In this document: positions 9,416 through 17,294 of the stretch, piece by piece
How the letters are laid out: each line of letters opens with the position of its first letter
How positions within the stretch are numbered: position 1 is the first letter of the stretch
Source of the DNA: Candidatus Nanopelagicales bacterium
GTDB taxonomy: Bacteria; Actinomycetota; Actinomycetes; S36-B12
Direction of reading: 5' to 3'
DNA length: 34,297 nucleotides
Assembly: GCA_017854795.1 (NCBI GenBank)
Contig: JAFMHB010000008.1
Span: 1-34,297, forward strand
Made by a program: the position numbers and the translations under genes
Notes under the pieces: generated by a model
Told to the model about the DNA's origin: nothing
The model's input: only the letters and a program-made list of their open reading frames with translations
Database searches by the model: none

Positions 9416-9856
9416 ATGCCTAGTGAAACTGAAACTGATTTGAACAACTTGATACTTGGGATTGATCACATTGGTATCGCCGTCCCCGACCTCGATACCG
9501 GGCGGAATCTCTTCGAAGGAATCCTTGGCCTACATGAGCATCATGCTGAGATAAATGAGAGTCAGGGGGTGAGTGAATCCATGATTGCATTTCCTGACCA
9601 AGGTGCGCAAATCCAACTCCTCGCTCCACTGAGCCCCGACACCACGATTGGGAAGTTTCTCGCCAATAAAGGCCCCGGCATTCAACAGCTCGCACTTCGA
9701 GTCAGTGACGTCGAATTAGTAGCTTCCCACGTTCGCGCTAGTGGAATTCGAATGCTCTATGACGCCCCTCGAATTGGCACCGCCGGTAGTCTGGTCAATT
9801 TCGCCCACCCCGCGGATTGCGGTGGCGTTTTGATCGAGTTCGTCCAGTATGCCTGA
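9416..9856 (+). CDS. mce: Methylmalonyl/ethylmalonyl-CoA epimerase
   Basis: Interconverts the 2R and 2S forms of ethylmalonyl-CoA and methylmalonyl-CoA, feeding the B12 mutase. The 146 residues from the ATG at 9416 match the usual 140-150. It is a vicinal-oxygen-chelate protein with two glyoxalase-like halves. The first metal-binding segment [10 protein letters not shown] gives a His, IQLLAPL gives a Gln and the C-terminal GVLIEFVQ gives the Glu. Where the Propionibacterium enzyme has IHH, this protein has [11 protein letters not shown]. As I recall, Gln at this place is common in other actinobacterial epimerases, so this is probably a lineage trait. Segments [12 protein letters not shown] and NFAHP are typical. 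The last 8 bases overlap the next small gene. In M. tuberculosis mce (Rv1322A) also sits beside the thiolase. Confidence 0.93.
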   Translation: MPSETETDLNNLILGIDHIGIAVPDLDTGRNLFEGILGLHEHHAEINESQGVSESMIAFPDQGAQIQLLAPLSPDTTIGKFLANKGPGIQQLALRVSDVELVASHVRASGIRMLYDAPRIGTAGSLVNFAHPADCGGVLIEFVQYA

Positions 9857-10016
9857 GTCCGACATCCTGAGTTCCCCCGTAGTTTCCCTGTTGATTGGGG
9901 CTTTCGGAGCACTCATGTTGATCTCGCTGTTTCGAAAGGCACGCAAGTTATTGGTCGTGAGTGTGATAGGTCTCACCCTCACTATCGGCTTGTTTATCCT
10001 GAAAGCAAGCGCCTAA
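9849..10016 (+). CDS. Small membrane protein, 55 residues
   Basis: An ATG at 9849 overlaps the mce stop by 8 bases and opens a frame of 55 codons ending with TAA at 10014-10016. The product starts MPESDILSS and contains two hydrophobic stretches, roughly residues 11-27 (VVSLLIGAFGALMLISL) and 35-52 (LLVVSVIGLTLTIGLFIL). A short basic loop (RKARK, about 29-33) joins them, predicting a helical hairpin with the loop in the cytoplasm. I recognise no family. It fills the otherwise empty space between mce and ccr, and the overlap suggests translational coupling with mce. It is real if homologues keep the frame; sequence alone leaves some doubt. Confidence 0.62.
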   Translation: MPESDILSSPVVSLLIGAFGALMLISLFRKARKLLVVSVIGLTLTIGLFILKASA

Positions 10017-10031
10017 AACGCATTTTGTTGA

Positions 10032-10037
10032 TTTAAT
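10032..10037 (+). promoter_or_regulatory. Possible -10 hexamer of a leaderless ccr promoter
   Basis: TTTAAT, then GCCCCA, then the ccr ATG at 10044. It differs by one base from TATAAT but lacks the usually important A at position 2, so it is weaker than the others. No ribosome binding site precedes the ATG, and the spacing of 6 bases is the same as elsewhere in the window. Confidence 0.35.
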
Positions 10038-10043
10038 GCCCCA

Positions 10044-11378
10044 ATGCAAAACATCCTAGATGCAATTGAATCAAGGGCGGATCGCGCAACTTTTGAAGCC
10101 TTAGAGTTGCCCGTCACCTATCGCGCAGCAATTGTCCGCATGGAAGACCAAGAGATGTTTGCCGGAGTGGAGTCAAAAGACAAAGACCCCCGTCGAAGCA
10201 TCAGTATTGATAATGTCCCGGTCCCCCAGTTAGCACCCGGCGAAGCACTCATAGCCGTGATGGCGTCAAGCATCAATTTCAACACAGTATGGACATCAAT
10301 CTTTGAACCCGTCTCGACATTTGGCTTTCTGAAACGTTACGCAAAGTCTCATCCCGATGGTGCCCGACATGATCTTCCCTATCACATCATCGGATCAGAT
10401 GCTTCGGGCGTAGTGCTGCGAGTGGGACCTGGCGTAAACGCATTTGCGCCCGGCGACCGTGTGGTCGCGCACTGCCTGAGCGTGGAATTGGAGTCCCCAG
10501 CCGGGCACAATGACTCGATGCTTGATCCCGAGCAACGAATTTGGGGATATGAGACTAATTTTGGTGGCCTTGCTGAACTTGCGATCGTCAAATCTAATCA
10601 ATTGATGGCAAAGCCCGAGCACCTCACCTGGGAGGAAGCAGCCGTACCTGGTCTAGTTAATTCAACCGCATACCGGCAGTTGGTTTCCAAAAATGGTGCG
10701 GACATGAAGCAGGGCGATGTTGTTCTCATTTGGGGTGCGTCCGGTGGGCTGGGATCGTATGCAACCCAGTATGCACTTAATGGAGGCGCCATCCCGGTCT
10801 GTGTCGTTTCAAGCCCAGAAAAAGCAGACATAGTGCGCTCTATGGGAGCCACCTTGATCATTGACCGAAGCGTAGAGAACTATAAGTTTTGGAAGGATCC
10901 GCAGACCCAAGACCCGAAGGAATGGCAGCGCCTTGGGAAAAAGATTCGAGAACTTACCGGAGGAGAAGACCCCGATATCGTCTTTGAACACCCAGGCCGC
11001 GAAACTTTTGGGGCAAGTGTCTACGTGGCTCGCCGGGGCGGCACTATCGTGACGTGCGCCTCAAGTACGGGATTCATGCATGAATACGACAACCGGTATC
11101 TGTGGATGAACCTGAAAAAAATTATTGGTACCCACTTTGCAAATTATCGGGAGGCCTTTGAGGCCAATCGACTTATTGAAAAGGGCGTAATTCACCCGAC
11201 CTTGTCAAAAGTCTTCCCCCTAGACCAAACAGGTGAAGCGGCATTTGAGGTTCATCGGAATCTGCACCAAGGCAAAGTGGGGGTTCTCGCCTTAGCCCCA
11301 GAGCCTGGCCTTGGCGTTACCGATCAAGCTCTCCGAGACCAAGTTTTAGAAAAAATCAACTGGTTCATCGAAAAATAG
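10044..11378 (+). CDS. ccr: Crotonyl-CoA carboxylase/reductase
   Basis: Reductively carboxylates crotonyl-CoA with CO2 and NADPH to (2S)-ethylmalonyl-CoA, the defining step of the ethylmalonyl-CoA pathway. It is a zinc-independent MDR-family enzyme of 444 residues, the normal size. The long N-terminal part before the MDR core and the segments SSINFNTVWTSIFEP, IWGYETNFGGLAE, and IGTHFANYREA are characteristic. Residues equivalent to those holding CO2 in the Kitasatospora enzyme (Asn81, Phe170, Glu171, His365) are Asn80, Tyr169, Glu170 and His364, all at a constant offset of one. This argues for a true carboxylase, not a plain crotonyl-CoA reductase. NADPH binding is by WGASGGLGSYA (230-240). 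The 3' end stops 2 bases short of a convergent hydrolase gene. Confidence 0.96.
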   Translation: MQNILDAIESRADRATFEALELPVTYRAAIVRMEDQEMFAGVESKDKDPRRSISIDNVPVPQLAPGEALIAVMASSINFNTVWTSIFEPVSTFGFLKRYAKSHPDGARHDLPYHIIGSDASGVVLRVGPGVNAFAPGDRVVAHCLSVELESPAGHNDSMLDPEQRIWGYETNFGGLAELAIVKSNQLMAKPEHLTWEEAAVPGLVNSTAYRQLVSKNGADMKQGDVVLIWGASGGLGSYATQYALNGGAIPVCVVSSPEKADIVRSMGATLIIDRSVENYKFWKDPQTQDPKEWQRLGKKIRELTGGEDPDIVFEHPGRETFGASVYVARRGGTIVTCASSTGFMHEYDNRYLWMNLKKIIGTHFANYREAFEANRLIEKGVIHPTLSKVFPLDQTGEAAFEVHRNLHQGKVGVLALAPEPGLGVTDQALRDQVLEKINWFIEK

Positions 11379-11380
11379 CC

Positions 11381-12124
11381 TTACTTAAGGTCGTTCCAAT
11401 GTTTCATTGGACCTTGCGACTCAGGCCAGTCGTTAGGCAATGGAGCAAAGTTTGGTGAAACCAGTTCCGTTATGCGATTCAATACCGTGTACACGAACTT
11501 CTCCCCCACCCACAAATGCTTTGCGCCTTCGACGGGCTCAATGATTACATCACTGGCTTCGGAGAATCTTTCGATGGCCTTCTCGGGCACGAGATAGTCG
11601 TCGAGTTCAGGTATGAGCGCGTGCACGGGTACACCTGTGCCATTCCAGCGAAGTAACTCCTGCGCGCTCGTGAACCGTAATGGCGGGGAAAGTAAAATGA
11701 CCCCGCTAATTCCCTCTGGGTCCAGATTGCGCAGAATGACATCAGTTCCAAATGACCAGCCTAAAATCCAGATGTTTGGCAAATTTCGTTTGCGCGCAAA
11801 CTCAATAGCCGCCGCAAGATCGCGACCCTCTCCGTTTGATTGATCAAAGCTCCCGTCGCTTTTGCCGATAGCGCTCTCGGTGCCTCGCGTGTTAAATCGC
11901 AACACAGCAATGTTCGCGAGCGCCGGCAGGCGCCATGACATTTTTCGCAAAATATGGCTGTCCATCATGCCACCGTGAGTTGGCAGTGGGTGAACACAAA
12001 TTATGGTTGCCACGGGGTGCTCTGGGCTCGCCAGCTCCCCGACGAGCACAAGTGAATCAGCGGTATGTAACGTTATGACTTCACGCGTTGCAGGTAAGAC
12101 CGAATTCGGTGAGATTCGATTCAC
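11381..12124 (-). CDS. Alpha/beta-fold hydrolase of unknown substrate
   Basis: A 247-residue cytoplasmic alpha/beta hydrolase. The nucleophile elbow GWSFG gives Ser124, the acid is probably Asp175 or Asp176 (PELDDYLVP), and the general base is His203 (GAKHLWVGE). The N-terminal half has CVHPLPTHGGMMDSH (the HP oxyanion region) and FNTRGTES, typical of the dienelactone-hydrolase-like and CocE-like group that includes many actinobacterial housekeeping paralogues. The GTG start overlaps the stop of the zinc-ribbon gene by 4 bases (GTGA), so it is the last gene of the ecm operon. A role as an acyl-CoA thioesterase clearing dead-end CoA esters would suit the neighbours but is only a guess from context. 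Confidence 0.85.
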   Translation of the reverse strand: MNRISPNSVLPATREVITLHTADSLVLVGELASPEHPVATIICVHPLPTHGGMMDSHILRKMSWRLPALANIAVLRFNTRGTESAIGKSDGSFDQSNGEGRDLAAAIEFARKRNLPNIWILGWSFGTDVILRNLDPEGISGVILLSPPLRFTSAQELLRWNGTGVPVHALIPELDDYLVPEKAIERFSEASDVIIEPVEGAKHLWVGEKFVYTVLNRITELVSPNFAPLPNDWPESQGPMKHWNDLK

Positions 12125-12405
12125 ATTCGACCACGCGGACCACGATTGCCTCTGTTACTCCAACAGGGAGTGTGCCAGTGGCGTCTGTCGGCAGCCCCTT
12201 CGGGAACATCAGCCGGCCAAGCAACTACGTGTGGTGTCGCAGGTCGAATCTCCTGATCACAACCAGGGCACCTATACGTTTTAGTCGCGGAAGATCCCGT
12301 CAATTTTCGAACATGCCATTCGCCATCAGGGTGGGATTCCGTCGCCATTGAGTTGCCGGAAAGTGGCTTGGACTCACTCACGGCCCTCCGATTCTTGCGA
12401 CCCAC
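12121..12405 (-). CDS. Small zinc-ribbon protein, conserved in actinobacteria
   Basis: A 94-residue basic protein. The core reads KTYRCPGCDQEIRP, then TPHVVAWPAD, then DRRHWHTPCW: two Cys of a CPGC knuckle followed by His/His/Cys in HWHTPC, consistent with one zinc site. The N-terminus is Arg/Lys rich and the C-terminus ends in Arg/Gly (RGNRGPRGRM), suggesting nucleic-acid contact. I recognise this arrangement from hypothetical proteins of Streptomyces and relatives, sometimes labelled ATP/GTP-binding without support. Start choice: GGGAGG touches the ATG at 12414, which is too close, whereas it lies 9 bases before the in-frame GTG at 12405, so the GTG is preferred. It follows the dehydrogenase gene by about 39 bases and overlaps the hydrolase gene. 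Confidence 0.75.
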   Translation of the reverse strand: MGRKNRRAVSESKPLSGNSMATESHPDGEWHVRKLTGSSATKTYRCPGCDQEIRPATPHVVAWPADVPEGAADRRHWHTPCWSNRGNRGPRGRM

Positions 12406-12443
12406 CCGATTCATCCTCCCAATCCAATGACACCAAATGCCGC

Positions 12444-14210
12444 TTAGTACTTACGAAAACCCCTTCCAACTTTACGCCCGACAAAGCCTGCGGTAACCAA
12501 GTGCTCCAATTGAGCTTCCGGGGCGAATCCTGGCTCACGAAACTCGCGGTACAACGTGTTAACAATTGCCAGCGAAACATCTAGTCCGACAACGTCGAGT
12601 AACTCAAATGGCCCCATGGGGTAGCCACACCCCAACTTCATGGCGGCATCAATGTCCTCGATTGAGGCGTAGTTGCTCGATGCCATTGCGATGGCGTTAT
12701 TGAGGTAGGGAAACAGCAAAGCGTTCACGATAAAACCCGCCCGATCTGAGCACTGCACGGGCTTCTTCCCAAGTTCACGCATTAAATTCGTACAGCGGAG
12801 CACAACGTCGGGGTTCGTTGCAACAGTACTGACAATTTCCACGAGCGACATGATCGGCGCTGGATTGAAGAAGTGGATCCCGAGGAATCGATCCATTCTG
12901 TTGGTACTGGACGCAATTTCAATGACTGACAGACTGGAGGTTGTCGTTGCAAAAATCACCTCTTGTGACAATAGTTGATCAAGTTGGGAGAAAATCTCAC
13001 ACTTAGCTTGTAGTTCTTCAGCAATAGCCTCGATGACTACATCAACCTGACCCACAAGCGCTTCCGAGTTCTCACATGTTCTAACCCGCGCAAGATAATC
13101 ACTTTTTTGCTCCTCAGTGATTTTTCCCTTTGCAACAAGTTTTGACCACGATGCATCCAGGGATTCCCGCAGTTGGTTTGATCTCTGTTCGCTTCTGGTC
13201 AGTGCAATGACACTGAGCCCTCCAACAGCAAGAACTGAAACGATTCCCGTCGCCATAGTGCCCGAACCCACTACCGCGGCCCTGGTGATACCCGATACAG
13301 AGTCCGAATCTGCAAATACTGGCGTCAATGAATCATTGACCACCAATGGCGCATTCGATTCGGCATAAGAATAGAAACCTCGACCAGATTTACGCCCGAG
13401 CCTGCCCGCGGCAACTAACTGTTTGAGTAGGGCGCTTGGCGCATGAAGCCGATCACGACTCTCGCGATACATGGTGTCAAGGATTTGAAGAGCAGTATCT
13501 AAACCAATCAGGTCAAGCAGTGTCAGAGGTCCCATCGGAAGACCGCAGCCGAATCTCATCGCGCTGTCAATGTCTTCACGAGATGCATATTTTTGTTCAT
13601 ACATTGTGACTGCTTGATTCAAATAGCCGAATAGCAATGAATTTGCAATAAATCCGGCTCGGTCATGCACTAACACTGGTTCCATTTCCAAGTCTCGAGT
13701 AAATCCCAGACATACGTCAATCACTTCTCGATCGGTCGTCACCGTTGACACTATTTCAACAAATTTCTGGACCATTGCAGGGTTGAAAAAATGCATACCA
13801 ATTACGCGACTGGGTCGACTCGTAACTACGGAGATTTCGGTCACCGATAATGCCGAAGTATTCGTTGCCATGATGGCTTCAGGACCAAGAATTGAGTCCA
13901 AGGTCATGAAAAGCTCAGATTTCGCGCTCAGATCCTCGGTTATGGCCTCGATTACCAAGTCACATGAAGCAAGATCCTCGAGCTTTGTCGTCAATTGAAT
14001 TCGAGACCGTATTGCTAGACCGTCAGATTCAGTGATTTTCGAGCCCATGACCCCCCGATCTATCGAACCTCGAATCCTCGAATCGGCATAGCCGATTTCC
14101 TTGTCACCTAGATCAACACCTATGACCGAATATCCGGATCGCGCAATCACTTCTGCGATCCCAGAACCCATCGTTCCTAGTCCTACAACACCAATATTTT
14201 TCAGTTCCAT
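12444..14210 (-). CDS. hbd: Tandem 3-hydroxybutyryl-CoA dehydrogenase (two fused copies)
   Basis: Interconverts acetoacetyl-CoA and 3-hydroxybutyryl-CoA. At 588 residues it is twice the normal length of about 285 and consists of two complete copies (about 1-282 and 309-588). Each copy has a Rossmann domain and a helical domain. The catalytic residues recur in both: Ser119/Ser425, His140/His446 (HFFNP), Glu152/Glu458, Asn190/Asn496. The Rossmann motifs differ. Copy 1 has GLGTMG and an acidic residue at the end of strand 2 (VIGVDLG, Asp33), the NAD type. Copy 2 has GSGTMA and VIALTRS, with no acid and an Arg (339), which points to NADP. Tandem forms of this length are known in other actinobacteria. 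GGGAG lies 6 bases before the ATG. It follows nucS by 26 bases. Confidence 0.93.
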   Translation of the reverse strand: MELKNIGVVGLGTMGSGIAEVIARSGYSVIGVDLGDKEIGYADSRIRGSIDRGVMGSKITESDGLAIRSRIQLTTKLEDLASCDLVIEAITEDLSAKSELFMTLDSILGPEAIMATNTSALSVTEISVVTSRPSRVIGMHFFNPAMVQKFVEIVSTVTTDREVIDVCLGFTRDLEMEPVLVHDRAGFIANSLLFGYLNQAVTMYEQKYASREDIDSAMRFGCGLPMGPLTLLDLIGLDTALQILDTMYRESRDRLHAPSALLKQLVAAGRLGRKSGRGFYSYAESNAPLVVNDSLTPVFADSDSVSGITRAAVVGSGTMATGIVSVLAVGGLSVIALTRSEQRSNQLRESLDASWSKLVAKGKITEEQKSDYLARVRTCENSEALVGQVDVVIEAIAEELQAKCEIFSQLDQLLSQEVIFATTTSSLSVIEIASSTNRMDRFLGIHFFNPAPIMSLVEIVSTVATNPDVVLRCTNLMRELGKKPVQCSDRAGFIVNALLFPYLNNAIAMASSNYASIEDIDAAMKLGCGYPMGPFELLDVVGLDVSLAIVNTLYREFREPGFAPEAQLEHLVTAGFVGRKVGRGFRKY

Positions 14211-14236
14211 GATGCACTCCCTATCATTGTTTTCCC

Positions 14237-14908
14237 CTAAAACAGTCGAAGGCTTGGGTCATCAAGACCTTTTAATGCCTCGTAATCAATACTGACGCAG
14301 GTTATGCCTCGATCATGTGCCAATGTTTTTGCTTGCGGCTTGATCTCCTGGGCGGCATAAATCCCGGTTACAGGTGCCAGCAATGGGTCGCGATTGAGTA
14401 GTTCCAAATAGCGTGTCAATTGCTCCACCCCATCAATTTCACCCCTGCGTTTTATTTCAACTGCTACAGATCCACCTCCGGCCGCCTTGCACAAAATATC
14501 GACCGGCCCAATTGCGGTGGGATACTCCCTGCGAACCAAAGTCAATCCCTGTGCCAAGGCATCAAGGTTCTCCGCCAATAATTTCTGCAGGTGGGATTCA
14601 ACACCGTCCTTGATGAGACCTGGATCAAAGCCAAGTTTATGTTCATAGTCTGCGTGGACTTCGTGGATCGTGATCGTCAGAATCTCCCCCGCTTTGTTTA
14701 CAACCTTAACTTCTCTTGATTCACCAACGGTCGATTCAGACACGCTGCATGGAGGGCTCATCCAATTCAATGGCTTATAAGAACCGCCGTCAGAATGAAT
14801 TAAGACAGAGCCATCGGCTTTAAACATGAGCACACGCGTTGCGCGTGGAAGTTCAGCCGAGAGCCGTCCTTGATACACAGCCGTGCAATCTGAAACAAGT
14901 ATCCTCAT
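14237..14908 (-). CDS. nucS: Mismatch-specific endonuclease NucS (EndoMS)
   Basis: Cuts both strands at base mismatches and carries the non-canonical mismatch repair of actinobacteria, which mostly lack MutS and MutL; it works with the beta clamp. The 223 residues are full length. The N-terminal DNA-binding/dimer domain contains [11 protein letters not shown], and the C-terminal RecB-like nuclease domain contains [35 protein letters not shown] (split here as VAVEIKRRG and [14 protein letters not shown]) and [11 protein letters not shown]. The Asp of GPVD and the Glu and Lys of VEIK are the metal-binding nuclease residues. The C-terminus RLF resembles the end that contacts the beta clamp in relatives. 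It sits between ecm and the dehydrogenase, 20 and 26 bases from them, so it is probably cotranscribed with metabolic genes. Confidence 0.96.
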   Translation of the reverse strand: MRILVSDCTAVYQGRLSAELPRATRVLMFKADGSVLIHSDGGSYKPLNWMSPPCSVSESTVGESREVKVVNKAGEILTITIHEVHADYEHKLGFDPGLIKDGVESHLQKLLAENLDALAQGLTLVRREYPTAIGPVDILCKAAGGGSVAVEIKRRGEIDGVEQLTRYLELLNRDPLLAPVTGIYAAQEIKPQAKTLAHDRGITCVSIDYEALKGLDDPSLRLF

Positions 14909-14928
14909 TTTTTCACGTACTCACGAGT

Positions 14929-16881
14929 TCACGTGCTCATAATGTCGACGATGGAATCCATGATCTGGGTGGCGTCGTAGTCCTTTGGAGTGAAAGTTGC
15001 TGCGACCCCTATCGATGCCAGCCAAGTTGCATCAGCGGGTGGAATAATGCCACCAACGATTACCGGAATATCGGATGCTTTTTCCTGAGCCAATAAATTG
15101 AGAATTTCACCTACCAAGGTGCGATGAGAGCCCGAAAGAATCGATAAGCCAATGACATCAACGTCTTCCGCAATTGCGGCTGCGACAATCTCTTCAGGTT
15201 TAAGTCGAATACCTTGGTAAATTACTTCAAAACCGCAATCCCGAGCGCGAACAGCAATCTGCTCGGCACCATTTGAATGACCATCAAGTCCAGGTTTCCC
15301 AATCAAAATCTTCGGGCGGTGTCCCAGCCGAGACGCTAACTCATCAGCGCGTATTCGAACGAGGTCTATCTCAGGTGTCCGATTTCCAATTGAGTCTACG
15401 ACCCCCGTCGGGGATCGGTATTCGCCAAGTTGTGAACGCAAGACACTTGACCACTCACCCGTGGTCACTCCTACTTTTGCCGCACTGATGCTCGCTTCGA
15501 CCAATCCCCAGCCCCGTTCGGATGCAGCAGAAATCTCCGCAAGGGCATCGGTCACGGCCACCTGGTCACGCCCCGATTTGAAAGATAGAACTTCTTCGAC
15601 TCGTCGTGACTCAACCTCGGGGTCGACCAGCATGATGTTCAAATTTTGGGTCAAAGGACTGATTTCGGTACTCTGAAAGGAATTCACACCTACGACTGGT
15701 AAGTCTCCCGATTCAATACGAGCACGACGTTGGGCATGTGATGCAACCAATGCACTTTTAAGATAACCGGATTCAAGAGCAGCGATCGCACCTCCCATCT
15801 CGGAGATTCGATCAAGCTCAGTTCGAATCTGATCGGTCAGTTCGGTAACTTTCGCTTCAATTACCGTAGAACCCTCGAAAATGTCGCCGTACTCAAGGAG
15901 GTCCGTTTCCAATGCAAGCACCTGTTGCATCCGCAGCGACCACTGTTGATCCCAAGGCCTTGGCAAGCCCAAGGCTTCATTCCACGCAGGGAGTTGAATA
16001 GCCCGTGCGCGCGAGTCTTTTGCCAAGGTAACGCCCAACATCTCAAGAACGATACGCTGAACATTGTTTTCAGGTTGCTCCTCTGTGAGGCCCAGTGAGT
16101 TGACCTGCACCCCGTATCGAAAACGCCGGGCAGTCTCACTCGTTACACCGTAACGCTCAACAACTATGTCACTCCAAAGTCGACCAAAAGCCTTGAGTTT
16201 GCACACCTCTTCAATAAACCGAATACTTCCATTCACGAAAAACGAGATGCGACCTACTACGTGATCAAAATCAACATCAATATTTTGGCTGTCAATTTTT
16301 GCTTTCACCGAGTCCAAGACACTGATCGCAGCGGCAAGGGCAAAAGCGACCTCTTGGACTGCCGTGGCTCCCGCCTCCTGCAGGTGATAACTGCAGATAT
16401 TTATGGGATTCCATTTCGGTGTGTTCACTACCGAAAACGCGATCAAATCAGTGGCAAGTTCAAGTGATGGCGCTGGCGGGAATGCGTAAGTACCTCGGGA
16501 TAGGTACTCCTTAATAATGTCATTCTGGGTGGTTCCGGAAAGCAACTCGCGAGGTGCTCCCTGTTCGTCTGCCAGAGCAATGTACAAGGAATAGAGCCAT
16601 ACGGCCGTTGCATTTATTGTCATTGAGGTATTCATCTGCGCCAGTGGGAGACCGTCAAAAAGTGTCCTCATGTCGTTGAGGCTGGCAATTGAAACGCCAA
16701 CTTTGCCAACCTCGCCACGAGACATCACGTCTTCGGGGTCGTAACCCGTCTGGGTGGGGAGGTCGAAAGCGATCGACAAACCTGTCTGTCCCTTTTCTAG
16801 GTTGGTTCGGAAAAGTTCATTTGACTCTTTTGCACTGGAATGTCCCGCGTACGTACGCATAATCCATGGTTTATCGGTCAT
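14929..16881 (-). CDS. ecm: Ethylmalonyl-CoA mutase, coenzyme B12-dependent
   Basis: Rearranges (2R)-ethylmalonyl-CoA to (2S)-methylsuccinyl-CoA. It is MeaA-type: one chain of about 650 residues with the substrate barrel (RTYAGHSSAKESNELF, GLSIAFDLPTQTGYDPED, MNTSMTINAT, SYHLQEAGAT) and a C-terminal cobalamin domain with Asp533-x-His535-x-x-Gly538 (GLDGHSNG), LSILSGSH and VGGIIPP. Start choice: the frame extends to an ATG at 16941, but I prefer 16881. The protein then begins MTDKPWIMRTYAGH, like Streptomyces MeaA. A TACGAT hexamer ends 6 bases before that ATG, and the upstream 20 codons have no ribosome binding site. It leads the operon ecm-nucS-hbd-zinc ribbon-hydrolase. The close association with ccr and mce favours ethylmalonyl- over methylmalonyl- or isobutyryl-CoA as substrate. 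Confidence 0.9.
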   Translation of the reverse strand: MTDKPWIMRTYAGHSSAKESNELFRTNLEKGQTGLSIAFDLPTQTGYDPEDVMSRGEVGKVGVSIASLNDMRTLFDGLPLAQMNTSMTINATAVWLYSLYIALADEQGAPRELLSGTTQNDIIKEYLSRGTYAFPPAPSLELATDLIAFSVVNTPKWNPINICSYHLQEAGATAVQEVAFALAAAISVLDSVKAKIDSQNIDVDFDHVVGRISFFVNGSIRFIEEVCKLKAFGRLWSDIVVERYGVTSETARRFRYGVQVNSLGLTEEQPENNVQRIVLEMLGVTLAKDSRARAIQLPAWNEALGLPRPWDQQWSLRMQQVLALETDLLEYGDIFEGSTVIEAKVTELTDQIRTELDRISEMGGAIAALESGYLKSALVASHAQRRARIESGDLPVVGVNSFQSTEISPLTQNLNIMLVDPEVESRRVEEVLSFKSGRDQVAVTDALAEISAASERGWGLVEASISAAKVGVTTGEWSSVLRSQLGEYRSPTGVVDSIGNRTPEIDLVRIRADELASRLGHRPKILIGKPGLDGHSNGAEQIAVRARDCGFEVIYQGIRLKPEEIVAAAIAEDVDVIGLSILSGSHRTLVGEILNLLAQEKASDIPVIVGGIIPPADATWLASIGVAATFTPKDYDATQIMDSIVDIMST

Positions 16882-16887
16882 CGCCAC

Positions 16888-16893
16888 ATCGTA
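16888..16893 (-). promoter_or_regulatory. -10 hexamer of a leaderless ecm promoter
   Basis: Minus strand TACGAT, then GTGGCG, then ATG at 16881. The hexamer is identical to that of murA and has the same spacing. If correct, it moves the ecm start 60 bases inside the longest frame and widens the divergent space to the gene at 16970 to 88 bases. Confidence 0.5.
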
Positions 16894-16957
16894 ACCAACT
16901 GGCCGGTAATCCACATTGTTTGGCAGACCAATCTGTTGCATAACCTGTAATTCTTGT

Positions 16958-16963
16958 CACAAT
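16958..16963 (+). promoter_or_regulatory. Possible -10 hexamer before the small membrane protein at 16970
   Basis: CACAAT, then AGGGAC, then ATG at 16970. The spacing agrees with the other leaderless candidates, but the first base does not fit TANNNT. The same CACAATAGG string precedes the thioredoxin/TPR gene at 7145. Confidence 0.3.
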
Positions 16964-16969
16964 AGGGAC

Positions 16970-17290
16970 ATGCCAATTGGAAACAGTTATTCCTACATTT
17001 TTGGCCCGATCGTGGCTCTGATGGGAATTGGCATGATGGTGTTGGTGCTTCGTTGGGCTTACTCCAGAGGAAGTTCGGTGGTGGCTGTTCCTGGAAAGTC
17101 CGGCCCCTCCGACTCTTATGGACTACTCGTGTGTGTCGCCAGCCCAACAAATTATGCAGAAGGTGAAATGATTCGGCGAACTTTGGAACACGCAGGGATT
17201 AAGGCCAACCTTGCCCAAACGACCGATGGGCCGAAAGTCATGGTGTGGCCCGTCGACGAAATGAAAGCAGCTGCAATCCTTCGAGGGTAG
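16970..17290 (+). CDS. Small membrane-anchored protein with DUF2007-like domain
   Basis: With the start at 16970 the product has 106 residues. One hydrophobic helix near the N-terminus (about 9-27, IFGPIVALMGIGMMVLVLRW) is followed by RWAYSRGSS, predicting an outside N-terminus and a cytoplasmic C-terminal domain. That domain (about 48-106) reads YGLLVCVASPTNYAEGEMIRR then LEHAGIKANLAQTTDGPKVMV, close to the small ferredoxin-like fold of DUF2007 (putative signal-transducing proteins), usually a regulator or binding domain of unknown ligand. The upstream ATG at 16916 would add a Cys-rich stretch unlike the family, so 16970 is preferred. It is divergent from ecm and ends 4 bases from the convergent murA. 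The precise function is unknown. Confidence 0.75.
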   Translation: MPIGNSYSYIFGPIVALMGIGMMVLVLRWAYSRGSSVVAVPGKSGPSDSYGLLVCVASPTNYAEGEMIRRTLEHAGIKANLAQTTDGPKVMVWPVDEMKAAAILRG

Positions 17291-17294
17291 AAAT

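Noticed and set aside
9347-9469. N-terminal extension of the thiolase by 41 residues
   Set aside because: No ribosome binding site for the longer start; the extension overlaps the mce promoter and start and has no family resemblance.
11613-12351. Plus-strand open frames over the hydrolase and zinc-ribbon genes
   Set aside because: They lie antisense to frames with recognisable motifs and have no initiation signals or family resemblance.
14929-16881. Methylmalonyl-CoA mutase large or small subunit
   Set aside because: A single chain of 650 residues with MeaA-type N-terminus and its own B12 domain, next to ccr and mce; the methylmalonyl enzyme is usually longer or a heterodimer.
16882-16969. 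Cobalamin riboswitch before ecm or the adenosyltransferase
   Set aside because: Only 88 and 50 bases are available, the genes look leaderless, and no B12-box-like sequence was seen.
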